DNA from: Bacteroidales bacterium UBA3724
GTDB taxonomy: Bacteria > Bacteroidota > Bacteroidia > Bacteroidales > P3
Direction of reading: 5' to 3'
DNA length: 6,107 nt
Assembly (NCBI GenBank): GCA_002371315.1
Contig: DFHL01000124.1
Span: 1 to 6,107, forward strand
Under the pieces are notes generated by a model. It did no database searches and had not been told where the DNA came from. It worked only from the letters and a program-made list of their open reading frames with translations. The translations under genes were made by a program, and so were the position numbers. Every line of letters begins with the position of its first letter. Positions within the stretch are counted from its first letter, which is position 1. Positions 5,795 to 6,107 of this stretch are shown here, piece after piece.

Positions 5795-5826
5795 GTGTTA
5801 ATGCGTTAATGTGTTAATGCGTTAGT
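5795..5826. repeat. Four 8-bp tandem repeats between divergent promoters
   Basis: Units gtgttaat (5795-5802), gcgttaat (5803-5810), gtgttaat (5811-5818), gcgttagt (5819-5826). The second base alternates T/C, giving a 16-bp higher-order period, the same alternating style as the 11-bp array at 3077-3120. It begins 8 bp behind the mntA -33 element. Related octamers form the purL linker at 1992-2025. Confidence 0.85.
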
Positions 5827-5842
5827 GGCTGACGCGTCAACA
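5812..5842. repeat. Inverted repeat ending in a TGACGCGTCA palindrome
   Basis: Arm 5812-5824 (tgttaatgcgtta) pairs with 5830-5842 (tgacgcgtcaaca) around a 5-bp spacer, with one mismatch and two G-T positions. The right arm contains the perfect 10-bp palindrome tgacgcgtca (5830-5839). It sits at the edge of the octamer array in the divergent intergenic region. It could be a hairpin of a dispersed repeat or a regulator binding site; the sequence alone does not decide. Confidence 0.5.
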
Positions 5843-5931
5843 CTCCCACGTTTCTGCTTTAAAACGTTTTCGCATTCCCGGTTCGGTGTACTGCTGAATT
5901 TATCGGCAGGGCGGATGTCGGGAAAATTGTG

Positions 5932-5939
5932 TATCTTTG
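5932..5939 (+). promoter_or_regulatory. -7 element TATCTTTG of the flavodoxin-like gene
   Basis: TATCTTTG fits TAnnTTTG and is followed by gca, a common context. A start near 5945 leaves a leader of about 20 nt before ATG 5967, much like mntA. No clear TTG stands 19-21 bp upstream, but the -33 element is often weak in this phylum. Confidence 0.6.
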
Positions 5940-5966
5940 CACTCTCGAAAACTTATACGAACTGAT

Positions 5967-6107
5967 ATGAGTAATACTGTTAAAGCAATGTTTGTCAACG
6001 GTTCGCCGCGCAAGGGCTGGAACACTGCCAAGATGCTGGAAAGTGCGATGCAAGGGGCCGCAGATGCCGGCGCCGAGTCGCCCGTGGTGGTCAACTACTT
6101 CTACCAC
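5967..6107 (+). CDS. Flavodoxin-fold NAD(P)H-dependent oxidoreductase, N-terminal 47 residues
   Basis: Runs off the window end. The visible N-terminus has a first beta strand (VKAMFVN) followed by the FMN phosphate-binding loop NGSPRKGWNTAKM (residues 11-23) and a helix (MLESAMQGAADAGAE). This is typical of small flavodoxin-like FMN reductases (FMN_red / Flavodoxin_2 type), cytosolic enzymes that pass electrons from NAD(P)H to quinones, iron-sulfur or other acceptors; the substrate cannot be told from this part. ATG 5967 is preferred because it lies about 20 nt after the expected transcription start and gives a full first strand; Met8 (5988) is an alternative. It is divergent from mntA and GC-rich like purL, which suggests it belongs to the stable chromosomal background. 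Confidence 0.85.
   Translation, partial: MSNTVKAMFVNGSPRKGWNTAKMLESAMQGAADAGAESPVVVNYFYH

Noticed and set aside
5859..6107. Minus-strand frame running off the window end
   Set aside because: It is antisense to the flavodoxin-like gene, whose NGSPRKGWNT motif is clear, and crosses that gene's promoter.

Overview
The window reads as chromosomal DNA of a member of the Bacteroidales (phylum Bacteroidota), probably an uncultured gut or rumen lineage. Three independent signs point there: a long single-chain PurL with a C-terminal glutaminase domain; a surface protein combining BspA-type leucine-rich repeats with a type IX secretion (T9SS) sorting domain; and promoters of the Bacteroidota form (TAnnTTTG at -7) with A-rich rather than Shine-Dalgarno leaders. 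The genus cannot be fixed from this sequence.

Layout. (1) Bases 2-2827, plus strand: C-terminal three quarters of purL (purine biosynthesis), GC-rich, complete at its 3' end and followed by a perfect 17-bp-stem hairpin. It carries two small in-frame repeat expansions (1704-1739 and 1992-2025). (2) Bases 2828-3416: a 589-bp convergent intergenic region with the hairpin, a possible gene relic on the minus strand, an inverted repeat merging into four 11-bp tandem repeats, and an unexplained block with a -7-like promoter element. (3) Bases 3417-5249, minus strand: a 610-residue secreted surface protein (signal peptide, six 23-residue leucine-rich repeats, three ~70-residue InlB-like modules, an Asp-Thr-rich stalk, T9SS sorting domain), visibly more AT-rich than purL. 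(4) Bases 5287-5728, minus strand: a MntA-type nucleotidyltransferase antitoxin overlapping a HepT toxin reading frame that stops after 52 residues and lacks the catalytic part. (5) Bases 5729-5966: divergent promoter region with a well-formed promoter for mntA, an octamer repeat array and a -7 element for the next gene. (6) Bases 5967-6107, plus strand: first 47 residues of a flavodoxin-fold NAD(P)H-dependent reductase.

How the parts fit. purL and the flavodoxin-like gene are housekeeping-type genes flanking a variable segment. Within it, the mntA promoter (5756-5787) is the only canonical Bacteroidota promoter I find upstream of the surface-protein gene, so mntA, truncated hepT and the surface protein may form one transcript. 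My reading is that the surface-protein segment came to lie inside an MntA/HepT toxin-antitoxin locus and removed the 3' half of hepT. I see no clearly new biological system. The most interesting points are the broken toxin joined to a surface-protein gene, the octamer repeat shared between an intergenic array and a purL interdomain linker, and the strictly even-spaced Asp-Thr stalk.
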